A stretch of 64,000 bases of DNA from Elgaria multicarinata webbii (GCF_023053635.1 NC_086182.1:30551501-30615500), one strand, 5' to 3'; positions 1 through 10,923 are shown, numbered from the stretch's first letter. Notes: generated by a model from the sequence alone, not told the origin. Program-made: numbers and translations.

Positions 1-297
1 AAAATAATTCTCCAGGAGAAGCCAACTAATTCTGCAGGAAGGTCGCTCCAGGCAGGTGATGGACCAGAGCCCTTTGGGAGGCTAGAATAAGCCCACCGCC
101 AGTAGACAAAATACTTGGGGAACTGTGCAGGATCATCTTGATTGTATTTACCCAGAGCTCTGTGTACGTCATGATTCCACAGAAGTGCAGGAAAGATTCG
201 AAATGAGGGAGTGGCCACACTATCGTTCCCAGGAATGATCTCAGCTTACTTCTAGTCCTTATGGCTCAAAAGTTGAGCAATGCTTGTGGGAATCTCA

Positions 298-1508
298 GGC
301 CGCAGCTAGACCTAAGGTTTATCCTAGGATCATAGAATCATAGAATCATAGAATAGCAGAGTTGGAAGGGGCCTACAAGGCCATCGAGTCCACCCCCCTG
401 ATCAATGCAGGAATCCACCCTAAAGCATCCCTGACAGAGGGTTGTCCAGCTGCCTCTTGAATGACTCTAGTGTGGGAGAGCCCACAACCTCCCTAGGTAA
501 CTGATTCCATTGTCGTACTGCTCTAACAGTCAGGAAGTTTTTCCTGATGTCCAGCTGGAATCTGGCTTCCTTTAACTTGAGCCTGTTATTCCGTGTCCTG
601 CACTCCGGGAGGATCAAGAAGAGATCCTGGCCCTCCTCTGTGTGACAACCTTTTAAGTATTTGAAGAGTGCTATCATGTCTCCCCTCAATCTTCTCTTCT
701 CCAGGCTAAACATGCCCAGTTCTTTCAGTCTCTCTCCATAGGGCTTTGTTTCCAGACCCCTGATCATCCTGGTTGCCCTCCTCTGAACACGCTCCAGCTT
801 GTCTGCGTCCTTCTTGAATTGTGGAGCCCAGAACTGGATGCAATACTCTAGATGAGGCCTAACCAGGGCCGAATAGAGAGGAACCAGTACCTCATGTGAT
901 TTGGAAGCTATACTTCTATTAATGTAGCCCAAAATAGCATTTGCCTTTCTGGCAGCCATATCGCACTGTTGGCTCCTATTCAGCTTGCGAGCTACAACAA
1001 TTCCAAGATCCCTCTCGTTTGTAGTATTGCTGAGCCAAGTATCCCCCATCTTGTAACTGTGCCTTTGGTTTCTATTCCCTAAATGTAGAACTTGGCATTT
1101 ATCCCTATTAAATTTCATCCTGTTGTTTTCAGCCCAGCACTCCAGCCTATCAAGATCACTTTGAAGTTTGTTTCTGTCTTCCAGGGTATTAGCTATCCCA
1201 CCCAATTTTGTGTCATCTGCAAATTTGATAAGCGTTCCCTGCACCTCCTCGTCCATATCATTAATAAAAATGTTGAAGAGCACTGGGCCCAGGACTGAGC
1301 CCTGCGGTACCCCACTCGTTGCCTCTCCCCAGTTTGAGAAGGTTCCATTGATAAGTACTCTTTGAGTCCGATTCTGTAGCCAACTGTGAATCTACCTAGT
1401 AATCCAGGGTTCGCCCCTGCCTGAGCACTGGATCCCCTGTGTGTCACCTAGATGAACAGGTTTGACCCCTGGACGATCCAGGGATAAACCTTAGGTCTAG
1501 CTATGGCC
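298..1508. mobile_element. PIF/Harbinger-like MITE interrupted by CR1
   Basis: The left arm (298-329) and right arm (about 1395-1508) are inverted copies sharing AGCTAGACCTAAGGTTTATC. The element starts GGCC and is flanked by C-TCA on the left and TTA-G on the right, a 3-bp target-site duplication with one mismatch. The C-TNA-G context matches three better-preserved copies near 44, 47 and 58 kb. A CR1 LINE fragment of about 1.06 kb sits between the arms and must be younger than the MITE. Confidence 0.6.
330..1394 (-). mobile_element. CR1 LINE 3' fragment with open reverse transcriptase frame
   Basis: This is a 5'-truncated CR1 non-LTR retrotransposon. Its 3' end is at the left, with three copies of the ATCATAGA repeat that terminates this family. 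The minus strand is open from 1391 to 420. It encodes the second half of the reverse transcriptase: GVPQGSVLGPVLFNIF (palm motif), then FADDTKLGG with the catalytic DD, then the thumb and the C-terminal [17 protein letters not shown]. No stop interrupts this span, so the copy is fairly young. An in-frame TAG at 1392-1394 lies at the truncated 5' boundary. At least eight shorter CR1 copies of the same family follow in the window. Confidence 0.9.
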
Positions 1509-1654
1509 TTAGATGCCGGGGAAGGGGTGGGATAAGGTTTCAGCAGCAAAGTTTTTCCAGTACACTACATAGTTCACTGCTACCACCACAGTGACTAGCA
1601 AATGCAGAATAAAACATTCAAAACGGTGCAGAGAACTATGTGAAATGCCGAGAG

Positions 1655-1705
1655 AGCTTCAGCTATTGGGCGGTATAAAAGTATAATTAATTAATGCAAA
1701 ATACA
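1655..1705 (+). mobile_element. L2-type LINE tail fragment
   Basis: The motif GAGAGCTTCAGCTATTGGGC followed by a GGTATAAAA stretch and an AT-rich end is the 3' tail shared with better copies at 31853-32221 and 53859-54375. Only the tail is present. Confidence 0.6.
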
Positions 1706-1987
1706 TGACACAAATTTATTTAATTTATGCAAATTCAGCCTTCTGAGTACCCATCACATGGTATTTCCATTTTGGTTTTTGACCATGGTGTACACAACCT
1801 CCTTACATCTCTACCCCTGTACAAGGGTTCATGTTCCAAAAGAGCTTGTGCCACGACAATACAAATTATAAATATATCTAATGGCGTACACATCTGCGTA
1901 CATGTGATTTTGAAAGACACGTCTGCAGCCAAGAGCAAATACTTCCTTTCATGGGGTTGGGAAACTTGTCCAAGTGTTTAGGCCACC

Positions 1988-2097
1988 CTTCCCCAACTTA
2001 GCACCCTCCAGATGTGGTGGACTACAACTCCCATGCTGGCTGGGGGATGATGGTAGTTGTAGACCACCACATCTTGGGGGTGCCAAGTTGGGGGACA
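1988..2097. mobile_element. Palindromic MITE (CCCCAACTTAGCACCC family)
   Basis: An imperfect inverted repeat of about 110 bp. The left arm CCCCAACTTAGCACCCTCCA reappears inverted as GGTGCCAAGTTGGGG. The core ACTACAACTCCCATCAT-like segment recurs near 32.4, 50.0, 62.2 and 63.1 kb, so this is an interspersed family. Its superfamily cannot be settled from this copy. Confidence 0.6.
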
Positions 2098-2135
2098 CTG
2101 CTTTAGGTTACTGCCATTGGTTCTTTTTATGGTGA

Positions 2136-2143
2136 CAGCATCA

Positions 2144-2185
<42 letters not shown>

Positions 2186-2441
2186 TACATTTGTATACTG
2201 CCCCATAGCCGAGGCTCTCTGGGCAGTTTACATAGAATAAAAACACTTAAAAACAATATACTACAATTTAAAATCACAGAAACATACAAAAACAAACCCA
2301 TGTTAATTCCATATTGCTAAATGCCTGGGAGAAGAGAAAAGCCTTGACCTGGCGCCGAAAAGATAACAATGTTGGCGCCAGGCGGGCCTCGTCAGGGAGA
2401 TTGTTCCACAATTGTGGGGGCCACCACAGAAAAAGCCCTCT
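2136..2441 (-). mobile_element. L2-type LINE 3' end
   Basis: Read on the minus strand, the element encodes the end of an L2-like reverse transcriptase (wild-type family pattern RAF..APRLWN.LP) and then a 3' tail containing CCGAGGCTCTCTGGGCAG in reverse. It ends in about 14 ATT/TAA units at 2143-2184. It abuts a second, different L2 fragment on its right. Confidence 0.7.
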
Positions 2442-2442
2442 C

Positions 2443-2485
<43 letters not shown>

Positions 2486-3108
2486 TATTTATTTATATAG
2501 CACCATCAATGTACATGGTGCTGTACAGAGTAAAACAGTAAATCGCAAGACCCTGCCGCATAGGCTTACAATCTAATAAAATCATAGTAAAACAATAAGG
2601 AGGGGAAGAGAATGCAAACAGGCACAGGGTAGGGTAAACAGGCACTGGGTAGGGTAAACAGGCACAGGGTAGGGTAAGCAGGCACAGGGTAGGGTAAACA
2701 GGCACAGGGTAGGGTAAGCAGGCACAGGGTAGGGTAAACAGGCACAGGGTAGGGTAAGCAGGCACAGGGTAGGGTAAGCAGACACAGGGTAGGGTAAACA
2801 GGCACAGGGTAGGGTAAGCAGGCACAGGGTAGGGTAAGCAGGCACAAGGTAGGGTAAAACTAACAGTATAAAGTCCGCACAACATCAAGTTTTAAAAGCT
2901 TTAGGAAAAAGAAAAGTTTTTAGTTGAGCTTAAAAAGCTGCGATTGAACTTGTAGTTCTCAAATGTTCTGGAAGAGCGTTCCAGGCGTAAGGGGGCAGCA
3001 GAAGAAAATGGACGAAGCCGAGCAAGGGAAGTAGAGGCCCTTGGGCAGGCGAGAAACATGGCATCAGAGGAGCGAAGAGCACGAGCGGAGTAGTTCTTGC
3101 GCATCGGA
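2442..3108 (-). mobile_element. L2-type LINE 3' end containing a minisatellite
   Basis: The minus strand encodes [20 protein letters not shown] and an AWNALPEHLRT-type C-terminus, the same as the + strand copy at 52085-52505. It then has a 3' UTR and an ATT/TTTA tail (2443-2500). In the 52-kb copy the 3' UTR holds a single CCCTACCCTGTGCCTGTT segment; here it has expanded to 12 units (2621-2860). The element ends about 60 bp before the ZBTB16 splice acceptor. Confidence 0.75.
2621..2860. repeat. 20-bp minisatellite, 12 units
   Basis: Twelve head-to-tail units of GGCACAGGGTAGGGTAAACA, with one frequent variant (AAGCA for AAACA) that alternates in places, suggesting amplification in blocks of two or three units. 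It sits in the 3' UTR of an L2 copy whose relative at 52 kb has only one unit. Because the unit length is not a multiple of three, all three minus frames stay open, but these are not genes. Confidence 0.95.
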
Positions 3109-3167
3109 CGATGCCTGTCTGTTTCTAACTCTGGCCGCACCAAGTGACCCTTCCTTTGCTCCTGCAG

Positions 3168-3397
3168 GTGAGAAACCGTTTGAATGCAAGCTCTGCCACC
3201 AGCGGTCCCGAGACTACTCGGCCATGATCAAGCATCTCAGGACCCACAACGGAGCTTCCCCGTACCAGTGCACGATCTGCCTGGAATACTGCCCAAGTCT
3301 TTCCGCCATGCAGAAACACATGAAAGGCCACAAACCGGAGGAGATCCCCACCGACTGGAGGATAGAGAAGACCTACCTGTACCTTTGCTATGTCTAA
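3168..3397 (+). CDS. ZBTB16: ZBTB16 (PLZF) last coding exon
   Basis: This is the terminal coding exon of promyelocytic leukaemia zinc finger protein, a nuclear BTB/POZ zinc-finger transcriptional repressor. The exon opens after CTCCTGCAG with GT, completing the glycine of a GEKPF linker, and runs to TAA at 3395-3397. It encodes two complete C2H2 fingers: CKLC, 12 residues, HLRTH; then CTIC, 12 residues, HMKGH. After them comes the short C-terminal tail ending [12 protein letters not shown]. The residues match my memory of human PLZF almost position by position, so the identification is firm. The BTB domain and earlier fingers lie left of the window. An open frame continues upstream of 3168, but that part is intron and L2 sequence. 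The gene runs toward HTR3A, tail to tail. Confidence 0.95.
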
Positions 3398-6300
3398 AGG
3401 GACAAGGGGGAGGGATGGAGGGATGAAATCGGGAAGGACTGGGCAAAACCAACCCCCCTGAATTGTCTTTGGCTTCTCTTCTCTTCTCTCAGCTTCTCTT
3501 CGCTTTCTTTCTTTTTTCTTCTCTTCTTCTGTTCTGTTTCTATTCAACTTGGCTTTGCTGGTCACCTTCCCTCCAACTTGCAAAGCCCACACAATTGCAG
3601 TGGGGATAAGCGAGGGTGGAGGGAACCTTCTGGGAGTTCTCTGGCCAAAATCCACGAGGAGACACATCTATTGGCATCCAGCCCTAGCCACATGTTAAGC
3701 TACCCCTCCGCGTCTCCATGTCTCCATGTCTCCATGCACATCGGGGCCTTAGGTGGGGTTCAGCAAATCCCCTGGATGCTCAGCGGTGGGGTTGCCGGAA
3801 TTCACCGAGGCCTCGTTCACTCTCTGAGCTGAAACCTTATGAGGACACTGAGGAATTCTCTCCCGGATATGTTTTGCCCTCGTTCAGATGCAGATAATGC
3901 CTCCACGATCCTTGCGGAAAGGGAACAGGCTTCATTTTAAAGCACAGAGGGAACCGCTCTTCGCCCTCGTTCCCTGCCCTTTCGGCAGGCGGCCGACTCC
4001 CCAATCCAGGCAGTTTCTTGGGGCGGAGGAGCATTGGGAGAGAGCAGGACACCAATGAAGCTATGTGTGATTGGAGATGTGTGCCTTAGGAGATCTTGCA
4101 GTGCCACAAGAGGAAGCTGGGCTGAAAGTTTCAGATTGTATGCAGAGGGCTGTGTCTTGGTGTCCTCCACAAAGGATCTTGGGGTGCGTTTCCTAGACTG
4201 CACGGTGCAGCTGCTCGTGGTGGGGTAGGGAGGGCAGAATGTTTGGGGCTGGTATGGGCCAAACCTAGGGGAGCTGAGGGCTGGGCTCCCTGGCAGCAGA
4301 AGCTTTGGCGTGCCTGCCTCTCAACATTGTGCTTTTCCCCTTAGACCCCCCTTCCCCCGTTCCTGGTTTCGGCCGAAATTACGCGCCCCGGTTGCGCTAG
4401 GGAGGCGAAAAGTCGTTCGCCCGAAGAGCGCGCCCGAGGGCAAGCCGAGTTTACAAGAGCTCGCAACTCACCTGTAGACATTCCCTCTAGACCATACCCC
4501 TTTCTCCTGACCAAAGACCATTCTATGCATTATTTTTATTATTGTTGTTTTCCGTGAGGGTGGGAAAGGGATTTGGGGGGAGAGAAACCTGTTAGAAACG
4601 GCATAACTTTGCACATTTGCTAATATGAGAGGTCAGCCTTCTCCGAGGAGGGGGTGAAATCGGAATGACTTTTCAGCTCTTCGCCCCAGCTGAGAGGTGA
4701 AACAGAATAGGCTTGTGGGGAAGCCCACAGCTTGTGGACGTGGGTGCTCCCAGTCCAAGGGTCAGGTAAGCCCGAGGCTCCAATGCAAACAGGATGCTCC
4801 GCACTTCCAAGCCCTTCCCCACTGACATCCATGGGGGCGCAAGGCCTGTGTGCGCATTCTTCTATGGATGTGCAGCCAGCCCCACGCACCCTCTGTGGAA
4901 CTGAAAGAGGAAGCTCCAGTCAGCAGGAGCTCCATTCTCAGTATTTGTGAGCGCAAGAACCTGGGAGGGGAGGGGAGGGGAGGCAGCTCCCTGGCTGCTG
5001 AGTCATGGGAACAACTGGAGCGTTGAGTTTGCACCCCTTCCATGGGTGATGACCGTGCCCAGTTGCACTGCGTGGCTTGCCGGATTGCAATTGTGCTGTG
5101 TTGCAATCCGCAGCACTCTGGGCAGCCTTCTACGTTGGTGGCATTGGCACATGTGGGTGGCTCATCCTTCCTCGGGCTGAATGAGAAGCAATCGCAGGGC
5201 CAGCGAGGCCAGTGTGGTCTGCCTCGGGCAGCCGTGAGGACAGCACGTGGCCGGCCGGCCTTGCATTGTTTCTATTCTTGTTGCAGTAGTCGGCAACTAG
5301 ATAGCCTGGCCTGGTGGATCAGGCCAAATGCTGGAAGCTCCTGCAGCCTCTTGTGAGAAGGGGGAAAGAATGACTGTAAGCAACGGGGAGGCAGGGCAGT
5401 GTAGTCCCTATATGTGTCTTCTGTTAGGGTTTCTCCTTCCCTCTTTCGTCCGGTAGTGAGGGGATGCCTGGACTTACTTTAGTCCCCTCGAAGTGAACCA
5501 GTGGTAACCATCCATGGGCACATCCTGCCCCACTGGTTGCCTGCCACCATCTTAGAGGGACAGCTACCGTTATTCTGCACCAAGCAACCCTAGTGGGAGA
5601 GGGTGACATTCCCACTTAGACGTTTCCGTAGGACGTGGGCGCTGCCACACTCCGCGGTGTGCCATTCTTTCCCTCCCAACTCACACCTCCGTTTACACCA
5701 TGTCCGCACTCTGGATCCTTTCTTGCCCCTCCTCTCTTGGCCTTTGGCGGAACTTGCCCCGATAGGGAGGCAGGGCTTCCTCCTCCCTCTGCCTCCCCCC
5801 TCCCCGCCCCCGCCAGGAACGGCTTTTGAAATGTGCTGCCCACCAGGCCTCCCGCCCAGATCCTGCTGTCTGCGAAGGAGTCGGACGAAGAAAGGGCGGC
5901 TGTTCTTTGTCTTTGCTTTCTTAATTTGATTTCACGTTTCACGATTTCCGCATTTAGCACATTGTACTTGAAATTACCTCGGTTTTTTTGTGACCTCACG
6001 AGCTTGTTTGCATTGGCTTTTGGGGCGGGGGATACGTTTGGGGTGGATCGGCAAAAGGGCGGTCCTGCAAGTCCGGAGGAGGAGGAGAAAGCGTTTGCAC
6101 GCAGCGCCAAAGTGTTGCAGCTCAGCCACGACAGCGCCGTCGACGCCGGTTTCTCTGTCAGCCATCTTGTTTGGTTTTTTATCGTGCATTATTATTATTA
6201 TTATGATTACCAAAATTGGTGTTTTGTTTTTATGACCCGTGCGATGGAAATCGGGTCATACTATCTTGAAAGCTACCTCTTTTTAAGTTGGGGTTTTGGT

Positions 6301-6948
6301 TTTGGGTTTTTTTTGGGGGGGGGGTTGCAGTTACAGAAGCACAGTTTTGCAATATTTGTGTTTTTTGTTCGTTAAGGGGTTTTGGATTTTTTTGTTTCGT
6401 ATTTTGCTTTGTGGTGTCCATTTCAATTTTCATCTCATGCTTTATATTTGCAAATGTAAATTTTATTTTGTAATTTAGCTGCATTTATATATGGGGGGGA
6501 GTGTTAGGGAAGTGTTATGTAGATGGAAGAAAAGGGAATATAAAAGGGTCTCTGTACTGCTGTCCCTTATAACCTGCCCCCATCCCTGTCCTGATGCTTT
6601 CTCAACTGTTGGTAAATACTGAAGGCCTTAAACTGGGAGTAGAGCAAGGGGAGGGTGGATGGAGAGGGCAGATTATGTCATTGTATCAGTTGAGAGATTG
6701 ACGGTTTAGAGAGAAAAAAATAGCAATTTGGTAATGGGGGGTTGAGAAAAAGAACAGTTAAACTTGAATATGTGAATAGCTAAGTAGAGTTTTGTTTATA
6801 ATGTGAAAAAAGATTATGACGTCATTTAAGGCAGACCCTTGAAAGAGAAATATGCAGTAAACATACCAATGTCACATTTGCCAGAGATGGCCGTAAGGTC
6901 ATGTATATGTGCTCCCAACATTGTTGGGGTGCTGTCGTTATTTTTGGG

Positions 6949-6974
6949 AAGAAGAAGAAGAAGAAGAAGAAGAA
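6949..6974. repeat. (GAA)n microsatellite
   Basis: Eight to nine GAA units in the ZBTB16 3' UTR. Confidence 0.9.
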
Positions 6975-8159
6975 AAAGATCGTTCATCTGAGGAGCCCTT
7001 TCCCTTCTATTCCCTCCACTCACCACTCACCCAGCTGAAAGTGTTGGACTGATAAATTATTTGCAAAGTGTAATATTTTTGTAATATTTGTTAGTCCCTG
7101 TGTCTGTTTTCAGCAGGATGTCGTACCCCTTCCCTTTTGTAATGTGAACAGGAATCAGTATGTGAGTGTGTGAGTGTGTGCGTGCGGGACCTAGTATTAA
7201 ATAATCATGCAGTATTGTTGTAATCCAGTGTGTGCCACATTGCCTGGTACTAAATCAAGGTATAATTGCAGCTTCCAAAGCACATTTGGGAAAATGCATT
7301 TGACCTACTGGTCAACCGGTGTGAGCCTTCCCACGTCCAGGAATGCAGGCTTGAGGTTGGGCAGTGGACACTCGTAGCTTTTGGGGAGTGAACTCTAAAT
7401 GTGGAACCATCACTGCAGAGTTGTGCGTCATTCCCACACCTGGTGGGACTTCAAGAAGACACCATTTCCCCTCTGAGTTACAATGTTGTTTGGGCCGGGT
7501 GGGGGAGAGGGGAGAGAAATCCAATCCTGCCACATCATGAATGTTGTTATAACATGGGTGAAGTTGTGTTTGACTATTGGCCTCGTGGTGAACACGTTGG
7601 ATTCAAAGGAGGGCAAGATTGGTTTGCCCTAAAAGTTGGGATTGCACAAACCAGATTTTAATTTAGGGAGGAAATACTTTCTCCCAATGTAGCGTTCTGT
7701 CAATTTTTAAGGATGCAGTCTGAGGAGGCGCCTGTTCACTTTGTTCCACTTGCCACATGAATAATGTCCATTTTAAGCCACCATTTTGAGCCCTGTTTAT
7801 GGTACTGAGTTACAAATGCCTTACAGATTTCTACTCAAACATTGTCTGCCTGCAGATTCGCAGCTCTGGCTTGTCCACGTACAACTTTGGTTTTCTGCCT
7901 ACAGAATCCCCTTGCAAGTATATATCCCTGGCTGTCTGTGATTGTTGCTTTGGGAATAAACTTCAGAAACTGAAAGCATTAAGATGTGTTGTATACATAC
8001 ACATGCAAGTGTGTGTTTCAAGCGTTTCTGTGTGTGAGAGAAATGTAACTTTCTTTCTTTTTTGCTGCTTTGTGATGGGAAGCAAGACAGGCGCTGATTT
8101 AGTACAATCCTCTACGCAACTTTGGAAAATGGCTTGTTTTACCTTTTTGCTTGAAAAAG

Positions 8160-8167
8160 GTGTGTGT

Positions 8168-8207
<40 letters not shown>
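8160..8207. repeat. (GT)n microsatellite
   Basis: About 23 GT units with one GAGT interruption, in the ZBTB16 3' UTR. Confidence 0.95.
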
Positions 8208-8209
<2 letters not shown>

Positions 8210-9249
8210 CCACATTTAAAAGAGGAAGAAAATGCTGCAATGCCTACTCAATTATTTGGTACCTTGGGGAAAAGGGTTGGACTTCCTAGCTAAGGGATGT
8301 CATGGTACACTAAATGATTCGATAATTTTGAAAGGATTCGTTCTGATTCCCCCAATTCAAAATGCCTGTTGTTGTTGTTGTTGTTGTGGCTGTAGTTGTG
8401 GAATGTTCAAGCAGGACGGAACTTGCTCAGTTGCGCTAATCGAGACCAGAACTTTGTCAAGGGGAAAGGTTGTCAGCCAACGTTTCTGTTTGTTTTCACT
8501 CCAATTGCCGCGCAGTTATTCTGCTACTTACACCTTCCAGCCTGTCCCTTCTCATGTGCGCTGTTCTGTTGCGCTAAAAGGTTACTTCGCTCAATCTCAG
8601 CCCACCCTCACAAGACAGGGCTGTGGAATGAGAGGAGATAATCTGAGATTTCCTTGGGCCCAGAACCTCGCACCTAAACATTTGCTCACCTGCTACCATG
8701 ACATCCTTCAGCCCTCGGGTGCCAATTTCGGTGTGTGTCTTAGTATCTGTTTTACATAGTGTTGAAGTATGCATGATCTTTTGAGGCTAAGAAGCCATGC
8801 TAAGTCTCCATGACGTTTATGTTCATATAAATAAATATATATATATATCTATATATATTATAGCACTGAGGACCAATTTTGTCCTTCTGGACCAAGCAAA
8901 TTTAAAGCTTATTATTATTATTTTTGGTTCATTTGTTTGTTTTTGCTTGTCTCTTTAACGTTGTGACAGCACAAGTGCCAGTTTGATTGCTTCGTATTAA
9001 AAAAATAAATAGTGTTTTTAATTGCTGTCCTGGCTCAGTCTACCTCAGCACCTCCTGTTAGCCTAACTTTAGAAGGTGCCCATTTTTTTTTATTTTTTTG
9101 GGGTTACATTTTGTTTTTATTTTGTTTTTAGATTCTTCATGATGTATTTCTTTTCCTGTACAAAAGACTTTTCTGTTTTTCTTTGCCGTGCTGCTTGTGA
9201 GTCCTGTTAATGTGTTTCTCTAGAGTCACAGATGCAGTTAGCTTAAAGA

Positions 9250-9250
<1 letters not shown>

Positions 9251-9281
<31 letters not shown>
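9251..9281. repeat. (CA)n microsatellite
   Basis: About 15 CA units in the ZBTB16 3' UTR. Together with the upstream GT run this could pair in the transcript, but that is inference. Confidence 0.95.
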
Positions 9282-9282
<1 letters not shown>

Positions 9283-9656
9283 ATAAATCAGATTTGTCCT
9301 CCTCCCACCCACCCCTGAAAAAGTTGTGATGTCCCTTACTAGTTGACGTTCTCCACCTCTGCATCTGTTCTGTGTAGAGCACAGGTGCGTTTCTTTGTAA
9401 ACCTTCAGTGTTTCTGGCGAGGAAAAAAAAGAGAAAAGGTTTAAAAAAAAAAGAAATTACTGCTGCAGGTTTTTTTCTCTCCATTTGTCACTAAGTGAAG
9501 TTTGTGCCTTCTATAGCAAAGAGAATATTTTTTACATCCTACTAACAGTAGATTTTTTTGTAGTGGACATTTTTTGTATTTTTATTTATAAGTCTCATAA
9601 GGAAAATAGCAATGTTCAGTTGTATACCTTGAATCTGCAGTTAGAAAAAAAAACAC

Positions 9657-9662
9657 AATAAA
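9657..9662 (+). terminator. ZBTB16: ZBTB16 distal poly(A) signal
   Basis: AATAAA preceded by an A-rich run and followed within 40 bases by a GT/T-rich stretch, the usual downstream element. Unmistakable transposon sequence starts only about 300 bases later, which supports this as the end of the transcript. Confidence 0.7.
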
Positions 9663-9977
9663 GTTAATTCAGTCGTTGACGCCTGTTGCCTGGTTGCTTT
9701 CTTTCACTTTTGGCATTTTGTTGCTGAGAGAGAGGACTCAGTCGTGGGCGATGAATCAACATGCTTTGTGTCAAGAACTCCTTGCAATGACAGCACCTGA
9801 GATTGGAGGTTGTCGATGAGAGGGATGGAACAGGTTGTGTGGGAAGGGTGGGGAGACAGATGCATGTCAGAATGAGTGAGCTCTTCTCGTTTTACTCCAA
9901 AACTAGATGTAAATGTATCCTGCTCCACCAAAACAGAAATGGATGCCACAGTCTGCTCCACCGATGGGTGGAGACTA

Positions 9978-10633
9978 AGGGTGTGCACGGACCCCCCGCT
10001 CTGCCCCACGGGCCGATCCAAAAATTTCGGATCAGCCCGCTTCGCTCCACGCCGCTCCGCCCATACTCCGCTCCTCTTCGCCGCGGAGCTCCGGCTTCGA
10101 ATCGGAGCTCCGCAGTGGAGGGGAGTGGTGCCAGGTAAGGCTGGGAGAGGAGGGCGGGGGGGTTACCGGGCCCTGCCACCATCGCCGCCTGTGCGGCAAC
10201 GGCAGCAGAGCCCGGTAAGGGACCAAGGGGGAGGGGGGCCTTACCTGCCTCCGTCCGCGGTCCGTCGGCTTCTTCAATTGAGCCCGCGGTTCAACCAGGA
10301 AGTCTGGGCTGCAAGTGCGGCCTAGACTTCCTGGTTGAACCGCGGGCTCAATTGAAGAAGCCGAGGGACCGTGGACGGACGCAGTTAAGGGAGAGGAGGG
10401 GGGGTTACCGGGCCCTGCCGCTGTCGCTGCATGGGCGACAGCGGCAGGGCCCGGTAAACCCCACTTACCTTTCCGGCAGAGCTCCGGATCGAGGCAAAGG
10501 ATCCGCCTTCACCTCGATCCTCTTCGCCATGCTCCGCCGGCCCCCCAATCCTCTTCGCCTCTGCCTTAAGGGGAGGCGAAGCACCCCGCTCCGCTTCTAA
10601 TTCGCCGGTCCGATTAGAAGCGGAGCACATCCC
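9978..10633. mobile_element. TA-flanked palindromic DNA transposon (GGGTGTGC family), copy 1
   Basis: A GC-rich non-autonomous element of 656 bp. It begins AGGGTGTGCACGGACC and ends GGAGCACATCCC, with TA on both sides. Its middle is an almost perfect hairpin: GCCCGCGGTTCAACCAGGAA near 10283 returns inverted near 10341. Related copies lie at 28518-29101 and 45899-46250. The open frames here on both strands are by-products of the GC-rich palindrome. Confidence 0.7.
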
Positions 10634-10923
10634 TAGTGGAGACCATCATCTAGTGGAGGGATTGTCAACACTCACTGGTAAATGTCAGCAATCTCCAGTT
10701 TCAACCACAGACAGTAACAGGGATGGGCAAATGAGCAATGTGTGAGAGCCCTGGAATTCTCCAAACAGCATCTCACCTATTGTCTTGAGTCCAGTTCCTG
10801 TTTCCGTTTGCAAACATTGCACACTCCACACAAATGGAAAATTTGCGCTAATCGATCGACGTTTGAATAGGGTATTTGCGCAAATCTCTCCAAATTTGTG
10901 CAAATTTCCTCCATAGACTAAAG
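10634..10923. other. Intergenic, AT-rich palindromic repeat arm
   Basis: The right part carries CAAATTTGTGCAAATTTCCTC (one base longer than the shared 20), whose inverted partner GAGGAAATTTGCACAAATT lies at about 11359. An older inverted-repeat element was therefore present before the hAT at 10924 inserted. Nothing else is recognised. Confidence 0.4.

Larger units (their letters stand above)
1..3167 (+). other. ZBTB16: ZBTB16 last intron (3' part)
   Basis: This stretch precedes the last coding exon of ZBTB16 and ends in a clear acceptor: a pyrimidine-rich run, then CTCCTGCAG at 3159-3167. The intron is phase 1, since the next exon supplies the last two bases of the glycine codon of the zinc-finger linker. 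Its start lies left of the window. It holds a MITE split by a CR1 (298-1508), an inverted-repeat MITE near 2 kb and two L2 fragments. The second L2 (2442-3108) ends only about 60 bases before the acceptor. Confidence 0.85.
3398..9680 (+). other. ZBTB16: ZBTB16 3' UTR
   Basis: About 6.3 kb follows the stop codon with no recognisable LINE, SINE or MITE, although every surrounding region is full of them. It has T-rich and GT-rich runs typical of long 3' UTRs, and simple repeats at 6949 (GAA), 8160 (GT), 8368 (GTT) and 9251 (CA). It ends just after AATAAA at 9657-9662. Mammalian ZBTB16 is also known for a long 3' UTR. Open frames inside it (for example 8232-8759) are chance. Earlier candidate signals (AATAAA near 7956, 8827 and 9003) could give shorter isoforms. 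Confidence 0.75.

Noticed and set aside
2621-2860. Telomere-like CCCTACCCT repeat (interstitial telomere)
   Set aside because: The unit is 20 bp and arises from an ordinary L2 3' UTR segment seen as a single unit at 52 kb, not from TTAGGG repeats.
2493-2888. Three overlapping minus-strand frames of 87-131 residues with a LPCACLPYPV-type repeat
   Set aside because: They are the three frames of a 20-bp minisatellite in an L2 3' UTR; the array has no stop in any frame, so openness means nothing.
3041-3167. Upstream extension of the zinc-finger frame
   Set aside because: It translates L2 and intron sequence; the CTCCTGCAG acceptor and the known exon boundary at the GEKPF linker set the exon start at 3168.
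3125-3667. 180-codon minus-strand frame opposite the ZBTB16 exon
   Set aside because: A shadow of the coding exon and UTR on the other strand, with Lys/Arg/Glu-rich low complexity.
5833-6375. 180-codon + frame in the ZBTB16 3' UTR
   Set aside because: Composition-driven and low complexity (F, Y and G runs); no domain and it lies in a clear UTR.
8232-8759. 175-codon + frame in the ZBTB16 3' UTR
   Set aside because: Contains a GTT repeat translated as poly-Cys; no family motif.
9876-10325. 149-codon + frame with arginine- and proline-rich text
   Set aside because: It translates the palindromic transposon at 9978-10633.
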